Below are positions 46,601-64,000 of a DNA stretch of 64,000 nt, piece by piece; position 1 is the first letter of the stretch; the number at the start of each line of letters is the position of its first letter. Source of the DNA: Coffea arabica (Eukaryota > Streptophyta > Magnoliopsida > Gentianales > Rubiaceae); contig NC_092326.1 of NCBI RefSeq assembly GCF_036785885.1, positions 39,704,287 through 39,768,286 on the forward strand. The letters are read 5' to 3'. A program made the position numbers and the translations under genes. Below the pieces are notes generated by a model that did no database searches, had not been told where the DNA came from, and saw only the letters and a list, made by a program, of their open reading frames with translations.

Positions 46601-49600
46601 ATAAGAAAAAATCACCCTTCAAACAAAGAGGAAGTAAAGATTTCATTGTGCATGTTATTAGCCCCCACAAATGCAGTACATAAGAAAAAGTATGGTAATC
46701 CAACCATAAAATACACAAAACCAATGATCCGACAAGATAATAATGTAATCAAAACTGCACATCTCTAGAAAGACTGGAGATAATCACAACATAATTGAAG
46801 AAGTGTGTTCCAAGATGTAAGATTTGGTTTGACTTCTAAACAGTGCATTGATTCGGATTTTTCAGTTACCTTAATAATGCAAAACAGGCAGTGAAATCTG
46901 TATACACATTTAGTTCTGCTAAAGAACATTTATATGCTCCTACAGTGCAGCAAACTAACAGACAGCAACTGCAAAGAGGTACGCCCTGTTTTTCTTACAT
47001 TCCCTATAACTACACATGCAGACGGAAACAGCTGAAACTAGCAAAAACATACTGCAAGGCTACATGAGGAGTATACAAAGCTGTTAATGCTTTTTTATGT
47101 GGATAACTGGTAGGCATACCTCAGATCTCAAGGAGTGAAAATACCCATTTACAGCAAATTTGGAAGCAGAATATACAGCCTGTCCGGGTGCAGGAGTCTT
47201 TCCTGCAGCACTGCTCATCTGCATACAAGAAGAAGTTGAAATATACATCAAAAATAATCAAAAGATACAGGTAATCCAGAACTTTTGATAATCTTGCCTG
47301 CCTTTATATACAGCATAGGAACATGTACGGCAGTATTTTGCATAGATAAGTCTTATCTCTATAGGTGTAGTAACATGTATGTATATGATCAAGTTATGTC
47401 TGTTCACAGATTATCATATATGCTTATGTATATATGGCCATATATATGTGTATTTATGTACATATACATGCATATATACATACAGCAATACATTCATATA
47501 TACAATTATTTATACACAAATATGTGCTACATTTTGTGTGTCTACATATCTGTTTTGTATCTGTGTATACACCTCTCAATATACTTAATTATCTCTTGTA
47601 CTCTGCAATGTGTAAAAGGAATTTAATTTCTTATCCACATGAATAGATACATAACATTCAATAATTCATACCACAACAAAGTGTCCCCTCCCACGCTTCA
47701 GCATGTAAGGTGCCAGCAACCGAGTAAGAGATATTGGTCCCAAGACATTTACATCAAATGTAGCCTACTAAGGAAGAACATTGTTAAATGAATGCTTTCT
47801 TCCAAAGTCAAAAAACCAACACCAGTACTTCAGAAGAAGTATGAGCGAAGATTTTAGTTATTAAAGGTTCGTTGCTGCACTTGTAGGTAAATATGATACC
47901 TTGAGACTTTGCTCCGTTACATCTAATGCTGTTGTTTTCTGCACAAAGAAGAATATTACAGGGGTTAAGGAACAGCCCAGCAACACCAATGGAAACCTCA
48001 AACTGGATGCAAGTTCTTATCTATTTGCAAATAAAAGCTTCAAAGAGATGACCCTTTCCAGAAGTAGGAGATCCACATTAAACAAAAATCGATTGAGAGA
48101 TACATAAATATTATATATCAGCAAATTATGAAATGTCGATGGTTATTACTTTCTGCTTGTTGTCAGACACTACAGGCAAAGAATATCAGGTACGAACTGA
48201 ATATGATCCTATTTTGCTTAAGTGAAACTCTTGCTTAGTATTCTTCCAAGTTGCAGCCTAGCACTACACCACTCTGCTATAAATCTTGAACTAATCTCAA
48301 CATCAGCAACCTGCTTATGCATGTAAAATCTGTAAATAGAACAAAACCAACACTAGATATATTTCTCATTGTGAAAATGACATCATAAAAAGATAAATTC
48401 AAAAACAAAGGGACTCACTGGGCGTTCAAATGCTGCATTGTGGATCAAATAGTCCACACCGGCACCACTGAAAAGAGACTCAGCTTGCTGTACAGCCTCT
48501 CTAAGCTTGTCTTCCCCAGAAGTCAAATCCAAAGGTAATATCATCACTTCATCTGGTGCATGTTTTCCTGGTTTTACAGCCACCAAGAAATTAAAAGATG
48601 TATGTTTGACAAAAAAAAAAAAAGAAATTAAAAGATGTAAATGTAGCAACAAATTGACAAGTAAGCATGAAGCAGGTTTAACACAACTCGCAATATAACC
48701 ACATACCAGCCAATTGTTTCTTGACACGCTCCAATTCAGCCTCATTCCGGGCTGAAATAATAAGTTTTGCCCCCAGACTTGCAAGTTGTTTAGCAAGGAT
48801 TTCTCCTACAGTTTCCAAAGAACCAAGGAATGACATATACCAGACAAATAGATACATAAGCTGAGTGTAGGAATAAAAGGTAAACCATGAATCATGTGAA
48901 ATCCGTAGTTCATTTCTTGTATCATAGTAATAAAATATTCCTGAATTCCAAAATTTCAAACAGCACAAAAAGCCCACAATGAACAGGTTTAATTTTGGAC
49001 ATCTGAATACATGCTTGCCATAACCAAGTTTAAAGAGAAAAGTCCTTTCCTAGAGTAATGCGTTGGTTACAATTGAAACACTTAATTTCAATGACACCAT
49101 TATTTAGCCAGAAATATTCAAAAAACCAATAGTTTATTTGGTGGTTGGAAGACTATAGTGCCTGCAAGCATATTGTGCAACCGTTATGGTGGGAATGGCC
49201 AAAGTTTGAGTACTCCAAACTAGGATATGTCCATGCAATTGCCAAATCATATGTAAAAAGCATTATTCCTAACAAAAAATACGTAGGATTCTTCCTTACG
49301 AAAGTATACTTGCTTTCATCAAATAAAGCTATATCAGAGGCTATAATAATTTATCTACAGTCGAGATCTCAATGCCATTAAAAACATTGCATTTAGCAAC
49401 AAATATAAAACATGCTTTTCAGCAAAATACCATTTTCAACGAAGTGGGATGCATGATTCTAATCAAATATTAATCTTCACGACATAAAACGAAAATAAGT
49501 TATCTAGGAAAAGTAAATGCAACTAAACTAACAGAACATACCAATTCCACGGCTGGCTCCAGTAATCCAAATGACCTATTTATGCCAAGAAAGTAAATTG

Positions 49601-49960
49601 ACACAAGAAAACAACCAAAAAAAGAGTACTTTTTGTTATTATAAAAATCAGTTTCTACAAGCATAATCAACAAAGCTAATATATATTGAGATAAAGTAAA
49701 GGAAAATTTCAACATACCTTGTCTTCGATTTCTTCACGCTTTACGTGCCCTTTAGACAATAACGTGAAATCCCCTGATTAAAGAATAAAACAAGAACCCA
49801 TCAAGCAAAAGGTCAATCGCAAATAAATGCACCGCAATATTACAAATTCCAGAATGAATTAGCGGGTATTTGTGAGACTAGTACCATCAGCTGTCCAGAA
49901 TTTGTAGAACACCCCGATGAATGCAGCAATTAGCAGCAAGGCTATGCTAAGAATCAGCAT
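43602..49960 (-). CDS. Short-chain dehydrogenase/reductase, DHRS7-like
   Basis: Membrane-anchored SDR of the DHRS7/DHRS7B-like type (Arabidopsis At3g03330 type), substrate unknown; 326 aa from the ATG at 49960. Exons on the minus strand: 49885-49960, 49718-49773, 49542-49575, 48707-48805, 48419-48567, 47900-47938, 47672-47764, 47120-47218, 45183-45284, 44491-44574, 44244-44309, 43602-43685. An N-terminal hydrophobic anchor (about 1-19) precedes the cofactor loop TGASRGIG (49-56), then NAA (NNAG position), S185, and Y198-x-x-x-K202. CPGPIKT follows the active site, as in classical SDRs. An in-frame ATG at 50125 would add 55 residues; 49960 is chosen because the anchor starts there in relatives. 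It is divergent from the mtACP gene. Confidence 0.92.
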
Positions 49961-51049
49961 ATTATTCCTAGTATTCTTTATCAACTCACCCTCGAATTCC
50001 GACTGCCTTTTGTAATGGTTAGATATTTGGAGAGTTGAGAAGCTGAAGACAGGATTTTGGAGCTGGATTATTTTGTGTTCTTCGAGACTTCCGTCACTTC
50101 TTGACAGTTGCACTACTTTTACCATTCCAATCCTCAAATTTATTCTATTTATTAAACTTACCTCTTTTAAATAAAATACTATAGTGGTGCCACTAAAAGG
50201 AAGTAAAACAATTATAATACATGAATTGTATAATTCGGTTATGAAATGTGGTAGAAAAAAAATAATTTTTTTCATCGACAAGGACATGTAAATCTAATCT
50301 AATTATAGATATAGATAAAGCCAATTCACTTCTAACCATAAAAAAAAATAAGAGTGTTTGAAAACTGTAAGATAATTATTCATGAATTTTTTCTATAAAT
50401 AACACACATATAAGACGGGTTATAATTAATTTGATACGAGAAATTCGGATGATTTCTTGATAGTTTTTATACTAGTAATTTTCATAATTGACTTACTTAA
50501 TCTTTGTTCAGATCATTCTCCTTTTGTGCACTTTTCTTTTGAACCAGAGAATTATCATTTTGCTAAACAACACTAATAAAAATTGTAACAAATTTTCATT
50601 TTATACTAATTGATATGAGATTTGTAGATAGTGTGAGTAGAGGAAAAAAATAGATAAATATGGAGTAGAGTTGCTATCTTATGATATAATTAAATTCATT
50701 TTGAAGAATTATATATGTTTTTTGAACTCGCAGAATATCACTGAGATGGTAACCAATTGAGGGTTTTATTGAATTAATTTTGAAACATTGGGAACTGAAG
50801 TGCCACATTAGTAAAACTTTAGGAACCAAATCTGTAATTTTGCTTTTCATACACTGACGCAAGAGACTAGTACCTCATGCTGTTGAAGTTGTACATCAAT
50901 CCCAATAAATCCAACCAAAACCCCAGGGGCATGCTCGGCCGTAAAGCAGCTCTCTCCCACATTTCAGCACAAGAGAAGAAGCCAGACTACAATACAGGCT
51001 TCTGGAAACCCCAAGCCGTCTTCTTCTTCTTCTTTTTTGACTTCGATCA
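49961..51049. other. Divergent promoter region of SDR (-) and mtACP (+)
   Basis: AT-rich, without a recognised gene. The left 165 bases may be SDR coding or 5' UTR (see the ATG at 50125). The right 150 bases (about 50900-51049) are more GC-rich and pyrimidine-rich (ttcttcttcttctt just before the mtACP ATG) and are probably mtACP 5' UTR. Confidence 0.6.
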
Positions 51050-52916
51050 ATGGCGGCGAGGAACGCACTGCTAAAGTACCTGAGGGTGAATGTTCATCCA
51101 GTACAACCATTTCTCCAAAACCCTAGAACGGTCATTGGTGGCTCAATTTCTAATTTCCTAAGGCACCGTTGCTTCTCGGAGGAAGTTAGGGGCTCCTTCC
51201 TTGACAAGTCCGAGGTCACCGATCGCGTCGTCACCGTCGTCAAGAACTTCCAGAAAGTTGATCCTTCCAAGGTATTTCCTTTTTTTTTTTTGGAATATTA
51301 GTCGGTATGGAAATTTGGATTTTATTGGGGTTTTTGGTAATATGGTGTTTGAATATGCTGAAAAATGTTTGGTTTGGTATGAAATTGCTGTCTTGATATG
51401 TAAATGCTGTAGACGGAAGGGGATTAGTGTGGTAATTTCATTGTTGAGGCACTACTTTTTCTGGTGCTTAATCATGATTACAGGACTTGCATTTCATCAG
51501 GGAAAATCTGATTTTTGATAATAATTGTTCATTCGTGGAGAGGGGTGAACATATTTAGCAAATGATTATCGGGTACCAGTTGTAAAAGATTTCGGCTGTT
51601 TCAGTTTAGATTTTTAGGCGCTTCAGTGTTAATTTTTTGTTGACGCGGAAAATAATTTACCATTCATGCTCGTCGATTTGCAATAGCCTTGTACGATTAG
51701 TAGTCAAATATTTTTTTTTTGGTAATAATAGCCGTGTTGATTGGCAGTCAGTTGGAGTCAGCTTATTGATACTGAACTGTTTCTTTGGTGGTGTCTGTGG
51801 TATTAAGCAATTACATGGGGCTTAAGAAAGGCGAAAGCAATTGGACTTTCTTGGCGATCTTGGTTAAGGAGCCATTTTTTGTATATTATTCGATGTTTAA
51901 AACGTGTCAGTAGCCATTGAGCATTAGACAATGTAGCCGAGATTCTAACCATTGACAATTCCAGCCCATTTAAGTAAGGGTTACTAGATACTATCCTATA
52001 GAGGTTTTAATAAAACAAGAGAACACATCAAACTAGTATGTGAATAGATCCTTTTTAGTTACAGGTATGGTTATTCTATCCTTTTGCTTTTTGAGTTCGC
52101 TTTCTTTTCCCCCAGAAATAAGAACAAATTACAAACTTTGTGGCTGTTTTTTCATATCAATTTTTTATGTGGCTATTTTTTCAATTTTTTCATATCAATG
52201 TGCTTATAAATCTGAGGGATGGGCTTGGAAGGGGTATATTCTAGTTTCATATTCAAATGGACTTGGGCCTGTTAATACCATTGGAGGTTATTTATAAAAT
52301 GAAGGGCATCTTTTACTGCAGGTTATTGAACAGTGTCTTAGAGTTCTGTGGAATCCTTTTGGCCTTTGATAGTGTAGAGTTTGTGCAAGTGATGTCAGGA
52401 GTAACAATAACATTGGCTTCTGCTTTTTGTATGCAAGGCCATCTATACTATTCTTTGAGTTTGCATCTGCCTTTTGTCTGCTAGGCCATCTTGTTGGCGA
52501 TTTCTTTAACTACTTTGCTTGCAGATGTTGCTAATATTTGTTCCTGGCAAAGCATACATATAACTTAAGGAATGAATGTATGTTTGTAATCATTGCTTAC
52601 CTTAATGTTTGAGAAAATCATACACAAGGCATAAATGACTTGGCTGTTATTGAGTTCCACCCATTTGGATTTAGTTTTTGGGTGATTTTTAGCTACATAT
52701 GGAGTTGTTTCTCTCACAAAGCTTGTCTTTTAATAAAAAAGAAGATGATTTGGTACATGCAATGGCTTGGTTGACGACTGTTTTAACCTTACTGTCACAG
52801 GTTCCCTCTCCCTGCCTCTTTGCAGGTGCATGTCACCAGCCTGTTACACACTGACTTGAATAAGCATGCGTTACTGTGCGTGCTAAAGTTTTTTCTTTTC
52901 CCCTTTTTTTTTGGGG

Positions 52917-52953
<37 letters not shown>

Positions 52954-53277
52954 GGGTACGAAAGTCATGCATTTTCTGGCCTTTTCCATTTATATGTCTT
53001 AGCATTTATGCTCGAAGGTATGCTAGTAAAATCATGAAATAGTTTGTCCCTCGCTACGCTGATTCTTCCAATTTTTTCCTCATTTTTGGATCTGTTTCAG
53101 GTTTCCCCAAGCGCTCATTTTCATAATGATCTTGGTTTAGATAGTCTTGATACTGTGGAGATTGTTATGGCTCTTGAAGAAGAGTTTGGATTTGAGATTC
53201 CAGACAATGAAGCTGACAAGATAAGCTCCATAAATCTCGCTGTGGACTTCATTGCATCTCATCCTCAAGCAAAATAG
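51050..53277 (+). CDS. Mitochondrial acyl carrier protein
   Basis: Small carrier for acyl chains in mitochondrial fatty acid and lipoate synthesis, and a complex I subunit; 132 aa predicted. Exons 51050-51271 and 53101-53277, separated by a 1.8-kb intron. Residues 1 to about 45 are basic and amphipathic ([14 protein letters not shown]), fitting a mitochondrial presequence. The phosphopantetheine site is GLDSLDTVE with Ser89, followed by the typical acidic helix [35 protein letters not shown] is the usual first helix of mtACPs. The intron holds a GT/GA microsatellite but no other gene. Confidence 0.95.
52914..52953 (+). repeat. (GT)n(GA)n compound microsatellite in mtACP intron
   Basis: About eight GT units run straight into about nine GA units. 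Confidence 0.95.
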
Positions 53278-53889
53278 GGGAACATCAATCACTTCAATTA
53301 TGATTTTGCCTCGAGAACTTGCACCATGAGGGGATAGTGTTCCAACGCCTATAACTTTTTATACCATCCATTTTGCTAGATCTCTATTCCATAATCTGCA
53401 TTCTGGTTGAGAATTGTTCTCTGCTGAGATACTTCAGTTTTTTTGGCTTCAAGCTAGGTTATCAAAGCTGCAAATACAGTTAATAATTTGCATTCCTACT
53501 AAAACTTGTCATCTTTGTAATTCAATTGTTCATGTTCTACCCCTGCTACCGACTAATTGTTTTCTGTTCAATTAATATTTTGCTGAATGCGTTGCATTTA
53601 TGGCCAGTATCTTGCTATCATTTCCTTGACAACCCTGAAGTACTCGAGTCTTTAGCTCTGTTAAGGTCGGTTGAAATAGCAGAACATTTAGCAGGGTAGA
53701 TAAATGTTAACTGTTTAGGGCTTGAACGGCATTAAAAAGCAAGGACCTTGGGCTAATCAGGCATTGTTGAACATTGGGGAAATTGGCCCACTTCCATTTT
53801 GGATAAAAATCTAAATGTAAAACAAAAAGCCCCTACTTGGTATGATTTGGATTGGCTCGTTTGCGTCTTGACTTGGATTGTTCTCCTCT

Positions 53890-54030
53890 TTCTCCTTTTT
53901 TTTTTTTTTTAAAATGATTTGTGATAAGAAAATAAATTAATCTTTCTTACTGTCAGTGCTCCTTTTTTTTTTTTTTTTTTCAAAAGGATTTGTGTTAAGA
54001 AAATAAATTAATCTCTCTTAGTGTCAATGT
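53890..54030 (+). repeat. Tandem duplication, about 70-base units with T-tracts
   Basis: Two units, each a long T-run followed by aaa-g-atttgtg-taagaaa, ataaattaatct and ctta-tgtca-tg (about 53890-53957 and 53958-54030). It is non-coding. The rest of 53278-55295 holds the mtACP 3' UTR and the CRT3 upstream region; no gene was seen. Confidence 0.8.
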
Positions 54031-55295
54031 ATACATTCACAAGTCTGGATATATGTTACATTATTTCAATTTAAATTTAAATATCAAATTTTACATTTGT
54101 GACATAAATTTAAATTTGTTAGTATATACATTGATAGTATATAAAATGATTTGTCCCAAAAAAAAATGAAATTTAGATTTTTCATACGGTCGCATAGGAC
54201 AATATGGTAAGACTTGTATTAATTAATTACAAATTTATTACCCCACAAAATTACTTTTAACGTAAAACTGTAAAAAAAAAAAAAAAAAGTGTAGAAACAA
54301 ATGAAGTCAATGGGTCTTCCGAAGAGTTTTTCGTGTGTTCAGGGGCGAAGACTTTAGACTTTGACTGAGAAATGTGAAAACGACCCCGTTGCTGACTGCT
54401 ATATTTCTACAAAGACCGCCCTGCTTAGAATAAACCCCCAATATTGGTCAGTATTACAAGAATACTTTCCAGCGCAGGCTTGTAGGCAAATGGGGTCTGC
54501 TCAACTCTAAAATTTTACTTTTGGACTGTCCTTTAAACTAGTCAAGTCATTTTCATTTTTCATTTTGAAGAAAAAAAAAAGAGGAGTCATTTTTACATTT
54601 ACCTAAATATTAAGTATTATTTCTAAAAGTTATTAAAAAATTTTACTTAGGGACACTGCTGAGTTGCATCATTGTACAAAACATAATTTGGGATACAAAA
54701 CAAAATGAAGAATTGCATCATTGTACAGTACAAAACATATTAAGCTTCTATGAGCATGAGTATGAGGTAAAATGGATTTAGAGAGTCAATTGTGTGTAGT
54801 TTTTAAGCTATACAATTATAATTTCATATAAATAAAGTATATTCAAATTTTTTTGCTGATCTATATATTTGTATACTGTGACAATTTTTTTGATGTTGTG
54901 TATATAAAATAAAAAAAAATAATTTTAAAAATATGTCGATGATACAAGTAAATAAAAATCATGCAAATAAAACACTATCCAAACAAACCAAATCATCCAA
55001 TTAGCAACAATTTTAGTGCAATCTAAGCACGAAGGCACAAAACCACAAGCCTAAGCCTAAGGTGGAAAAATAAAAGGCCTAATGAGAATGTACTAGAAGC
55101 GCTGTGCAATTGGATGCAGCAACGTGCAAGTGAATTCTCATTGGAGGACAGGTCAATTCATTCAAAAAGTCCGATTCCACGAGGCTAATGTTGCAATTAA
55201 CCCCAAAATCTCAGGCAAAGTTTCCACCCATTTTTCTATAATTAGACCCAACGGCCAACGCTCCAATACTACCACATTCCAACGATCCGAGGAAC

Positions 55296-61248
<5,953 letters not shown>

Positions 61249-61678
61249 GAAAGTGACATTTTGCTTTTCTTCTCTCGCGGCCTACAAATTGTCTCGTCTA
61301 CTTTGGCCTTGTATTTTGATTTCCTGTTGTAACAGCTAGTGTAGGTGGATTTTGGACAAGCAATAGGCATTATTCATGTGCAGATTATGAAGCTCAAGTT
61401 AGTTGAGGGTAACTGGCAAGCTTGAGCAATTTTATGTTTACTTCTAAAGAAACTCCAGCGGCAGAACTGGAGTACTAGCTTTCCTCTGTGCTCTTATTGA
61501 ATGGAATCATTTGCTTTTTGTTCGGATGAAAACTTCGTTTCTACCAAACAGAGAGAAAGGAAATGATCTTGGTTCAATGCATTTTCCCCCTAAGGTTGAA
61601 GGAGAAAACATTAAGAGATAAAAAATAAGAACGTAAAACAGTAAACCTAAACTGCATTTCTATACTAAGCTGGACATA

Positions 61679-62100
61679 AGCTAGGCTATGTTGAACTCCA
61701 GAAGGTTTCCTTGCCTACCCAGAACACGGTCCGATGAACCATTCGTTGTCTTCCCCACAAAGTGTTCTGCCCATTTTCGGAATGCTGTCAAGGAAAATAC
61801 TACTACATCTGCGCAGCCCCAAAAGCAACTCCTCATGGGAATGAATGTGTTGGCTCCTCTCATGGCTGGCTTGTCCATGTTAAACCTTCCGGTGATCTCT
61901 TTTGCCTTTTCGACCCATTTCTCAACGACAAGACTGCTCCTCTACTTCCTAACAGTCACTACATTCTTATACCTGCTCTGGAGTCACTTCCTGACTGGTC
62001 TCGAGGTTCCTATCCATTTAAGGTTGTTTTATCTGCATCTCCATCAGCAAAGTTAGTACTGATGATAGCAACGCAGAAGAAGAAGAACAAACTTTTGTGA
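61679..62100 (+). pseudogene. DUF295 (F-box/KIB-type) fragment, frameshifted
   Basis: Two overlapping frames together resemble the beta-propeller-like DUF295 region of plant F-box proteins. Frame one carries RRFPCLPRTRSDEPFVVFP. Frame two carries ECVGSSHGWLVHV, then GDLFCLFDPFLNDKTAPLLP, then FKVVLSASPSAKLVLMIA. The phrase C-V-G-S-S-H-G-W-L and the S-A-S-P block are family hallmarks. The frames switch by about 61800. No F-box is seen upstream, and the match stops near 62100. It is a truncated, broken copy. The sequence between the CRT3 stop and here (61249-61678) is CRT3 3' UTR and spacer. Confidence 0.7.
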
Positions 62101-62179
62101 ATGTTACATTATTTATGACAAGAATTTTGTTAACATTTCAATAAGCAGTCAGTGACGGAAAACCGTAAAAATGCCTAAT

Positions 62180-62580
62180 ACTGGCCAAATAGTATACAAG
62201 ACTTGAAGCAATCTATTTTAAGCTCATCCTCTCTTGATACAGCCACCATAGAACCTAGAACAGAAAAATGATCCTCAGTTCTTTTGAGTGCTTCAACTGT
62301 ATTCACTGCATCACCTTCCACACCAAAGCCACAGAGTCTGCAGCTATGCTGCCAGCTCAATAACCATTCTAGCAGCTACTGTTTCAGCATATTGGTCGTG
62401 CCCCTTCAAACCTCTCAGCAAAACCAGCTATAAAACAACCTTCACCATCTCTGACTACCATCCAACCATCAAAACAGCGTCTGTCCTAATAGCTCCATTT
62501 AAAGATTTTTCACACTCCCAGCTGGAGGATGGTGCCAGCGTGATACTCCCAACTAAGCCTTCAATTGAGGAGTACTAAGA
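62180..62580 (-). pseudogene. RNase H-like (RVT_3) domain remnant
   Basis: On the minus strand, pieces in shifting frames follow the order of the plant RVT_3/RNase H-like domain: PPAGSVKN, NGAIRTDAVLMVG, VVRDGEGCFIAGFAERFEG, DQYAETVAARMVIELA, then GVEGDAVNTVEALKRTED and FSVLGSMVA. At least three frameshifts and several stops separate them. Such domains come from LINE-type retroelements or from small host genes derived from them. The typical acidic residues (D, E, D) are still recognisable, but the gene is dead. Confidence 0.65.
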
Positions 62581-62741
62581 TTAGCTTCATGGAAATTCAT
62601 CAGAACATAAGGTAGTCACACTGGAATTTAGACAACATCCTCATGATTACATCAGAGCGCACAAGCTGCACGTGGTCATAAACTGCTTGCTTGAAGAATT
62701 CAGAAGGGGTTCTGGGGTCTGATACATCAGCTGTCCTGGAC
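62581..62741 (-). pseudogene. Unrecognised open stretch upstream of the RNase H remnant
   Basis: On the minus strand about 45 codons are open, reading ADVSDPRTPSEFFKQAVYDH, VQLVRSDVIMRMLSKFQCDY, then LMF and a stop. The composition looks protein-like and the orientation matches the RNase H remnant just downstream, so the two may be parts of one broken gene or element. I do not recognise the family. Confidence 0.35.
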
Positions 62742-63793
62742 TCCCAGTATCAGGCATAAACATACTATTAGAAAGATTTATCTAATTTAGTCACATTAGC
62801 AATTGAATTTCAAATGCCTTGAGTTAATGTGGTAGATAATCAATTTTATTGTCAAAAACACTAGAACTATATACAAAAGAATAACAAGTTATATATTTTA
62901 AGATGTAATAACAAGATGAGGACAGAAGATTGGGAACGATAATTAGAAAGCTAACAAAGATTTCAAAATTCTGACCAGCAATCTTCTTCCCACTGAAGCA
63001 TCTTCCACAGATGGAAACCACGCCACTGTTGGCTGTACTCTGAACCCGATTGACAGCCGGCCTGTTGTTACTCAGCCATGTTTGCTGCTTGAGTACTGGC
63101 ATCAATGATAAAAACCCAAGAGAGATAAATTATGTCCCAACATAAATACAAGAGAAATTAACAAGCAACATGAAATGTATAGCAATACTGACATTCAAGC
63201 GTTTAGTGCAGAGAGGACCTGTATGGTGGCTTTACTCCTTCATCCACTCCATTCCTTTAGCAATTCTCAGAAATTACTAAAATTATGCTTTAACTGATTT
63301 GATTAAGTTGTAAACTCATCTCAATTATTAAAGCCCAGGTTGAAGATGTAAATACAGTAGAGATATAAAGTCTCAGAAAACAAGAGAAAAGGGTATCCAA
63401 TTTAAATACTACTCATACCCTCCCCTTAATTAGGATGAAACAACTGAATATTGTTAATTTACATTAGTGGACCATGAAAATTCTACTGGATTTTGAAGCA
63501 TCAATATGCAATGCCTGTAATAAGGCAAAGAAGAAATCTTTGTGTATTACTGAAAGATTTTTCTCAATGATAAATGATGTATGTTTTACATCTTTAAACT
63601 CAAAAGACATTCAAATAAATAGAGGAAGAGAGAGAGAGAATCTTAAAAAAAAGAAAAAAAAAAGAGTACCTGGGAAAGACTAAGGATAAGGCAATCCAAA
63701 TATACTTATTTTATCCAGAAAAGTATTTTGGTAAGACAGATATTTGTTCTGGAAAACATAGGGAAGCACCAAAATAAGAATAACTTAAATAAC
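62742..63793. other. Spacer; possible 3' UTR exon of the PPR gene
   Basis: AT-rich, with no certain gene. On the minus strand, 62990-63096 is open and preceded by an acceptor-like GATGCCAG, and could be a 3' exon spliced from the PPR gene. A (GA)n run lies at about 63625-63640. Confidence 0.4.
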
Positions 63794-64000
63794 TCACCAA
63801 CTAGTCCCATTTGATACACTGCCTTTCTGCATCCCCACGACTCTCTGCAATCCATCAATCATGTACTTGCATGTTCGGCCATTTGGCACAAACCCCATTT
63901 TTATCATGCTATCTTGAAACTCCATCAATTTAACCATATCGCCTTTCTCACAGAGAATTCTTATAAGTTCATTGTAACACCCTGTGTCAAAAACCTGGAA
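63794..64000 (-). CDS. Pentatricopeptide repeat protein, C-terminal end (partial)
   Basis: The reading enters from the right edge and runs to a TGA at 63794-63796. It encodes CYNELIRILCEKGDMVKLME, FQDSMIKMGFVPNGRTCKYM, then IDGLQRVVGMQKGSVSNGTSW. The 35-residue spacing, the YNELI and the GFVPNGRTCKYMIDGL pattern are those of P-class PPR repeats, RNA-binding helical hairpins of organelle RNA factors. A consensus donor (TTG|GTGAGT) overlaps the stop, so splicing to an exon near 63096 would give a different short tail. An acceptor-like TTCCAG at the very edge (63995-64000) may be the true exon start. The target RNA cannot be told. Confidence 0.75.
   Translation of the reverse strand, partial: FQVFDTGCYNELIRILCEKGDMVKLMEFQDSMIKMGFVPNGRTCKYMIDGLQRVVGMQKGSVSNGTSW

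Noticed and set aside
47285-47646. Tyr/Ile-rich frames of 60-110 codons
   Set aside because: They come from a TATATA/CATACA-rich intron of the SDR gene.
61362-61678. Extension of the DUF295 pseudogene into an F-box
   Set aside because: No F-box-like LPxxLL pattern could be read in any frame.

Overview
This is a eukaryotic nuclear window from a flowering plant, almost certainly a eudicot. Genes are split by many short, T-rich, GT-AG introns. Intergenic DNA is AT-rich and full of MITEs and microsatellites. Every recognised product is a plant family: Dicer-like 2, plastid release factor 2, plant calreticulin 3, PPR, plant LCAT3. The species cannot be fixed from this sequence. No operons, CRISPR arrays, tRNAs or rRNAs were seen.

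Layout, left to right:
(1) 194-1576, minus: 5' part of an LCAT3-like phospholipase A1 gene; the rest lies left of the window.
(2) 1.7-8.3 kb: gene-poor, with two hAT-type MITEs (3353-3828, 4716-5149), each bounded by a perfect 8-bp target-site duplication, plus at least two other inverted-repeat elements and a polypyrimidine/polypurine block.
(3) 8485-12807, plus: dCMP deaminase, 9 exons.
(4) 12.8-18.1 kb: AT-rich repeats, tandem duplications, a Stowaway-like MITE and another MITE.
(5) 18547-30528, plus: complete DICER-LIKE 2, 22 coding exons, 1419 aa.
(6) 32281-36010, minus: Pol I factor TAF1B/Rrn7-like (MEE12 type), 4 coding exons.
(7) 38038-42819, plus: plastid release factor PrfB (HCF109 type), 7 exons.
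(8) 43602-49960, minus: membrane-anchored short-chain dehydrogenase/reductase (DHRS7-like), 12 exons.
(9) 51050-53277, plus: mitochondrial acyl carrier protein, 2 exons.
(10) 55296-61248, plus: calreticulin-3, 14 exons, ending in HDEL.
(11) 61.7-62.7 kb: two decayed fragments, a DUF295/F-box-type pseudogene (+) and an RNase H-like (RVT_3) pseudogene (-).
(12) 63794-64000, minus: C-terminal end of a PPR gene.

The genes are not one pathway. They are a euchromatic neighbourhood of housekeeping and defence genes: DCL2 in antiviral and secondary siRNA production, CRT3 in folding of immune receptors, PrfB in plastid translation, mtACP in mitochondrial fatty acid/lipoate synthesis and complex I, dCMP deaminase in dTTP supply. 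From memory, DCL2, LCAT3 and the SDR are also neighbours on Arabidopsis chromosome 3 (At3g03300, At3g03310, At3g03330), so part of the window looks like an ancient conserved block. I found no convincing new multi-gene system. The most notable details are the hAT MITE pair, the HDEL signal split by an intron in CRT3, the one-base-spaced uORF in TAF1B, the alternative SDR start, and a perfect 92-bp tandem duplication inside DCL2. Exon boundaries were read by eye from GT-AG sites, reading-frame continuity and family resemblance. All multi-exon CDS totals are divisible by three.
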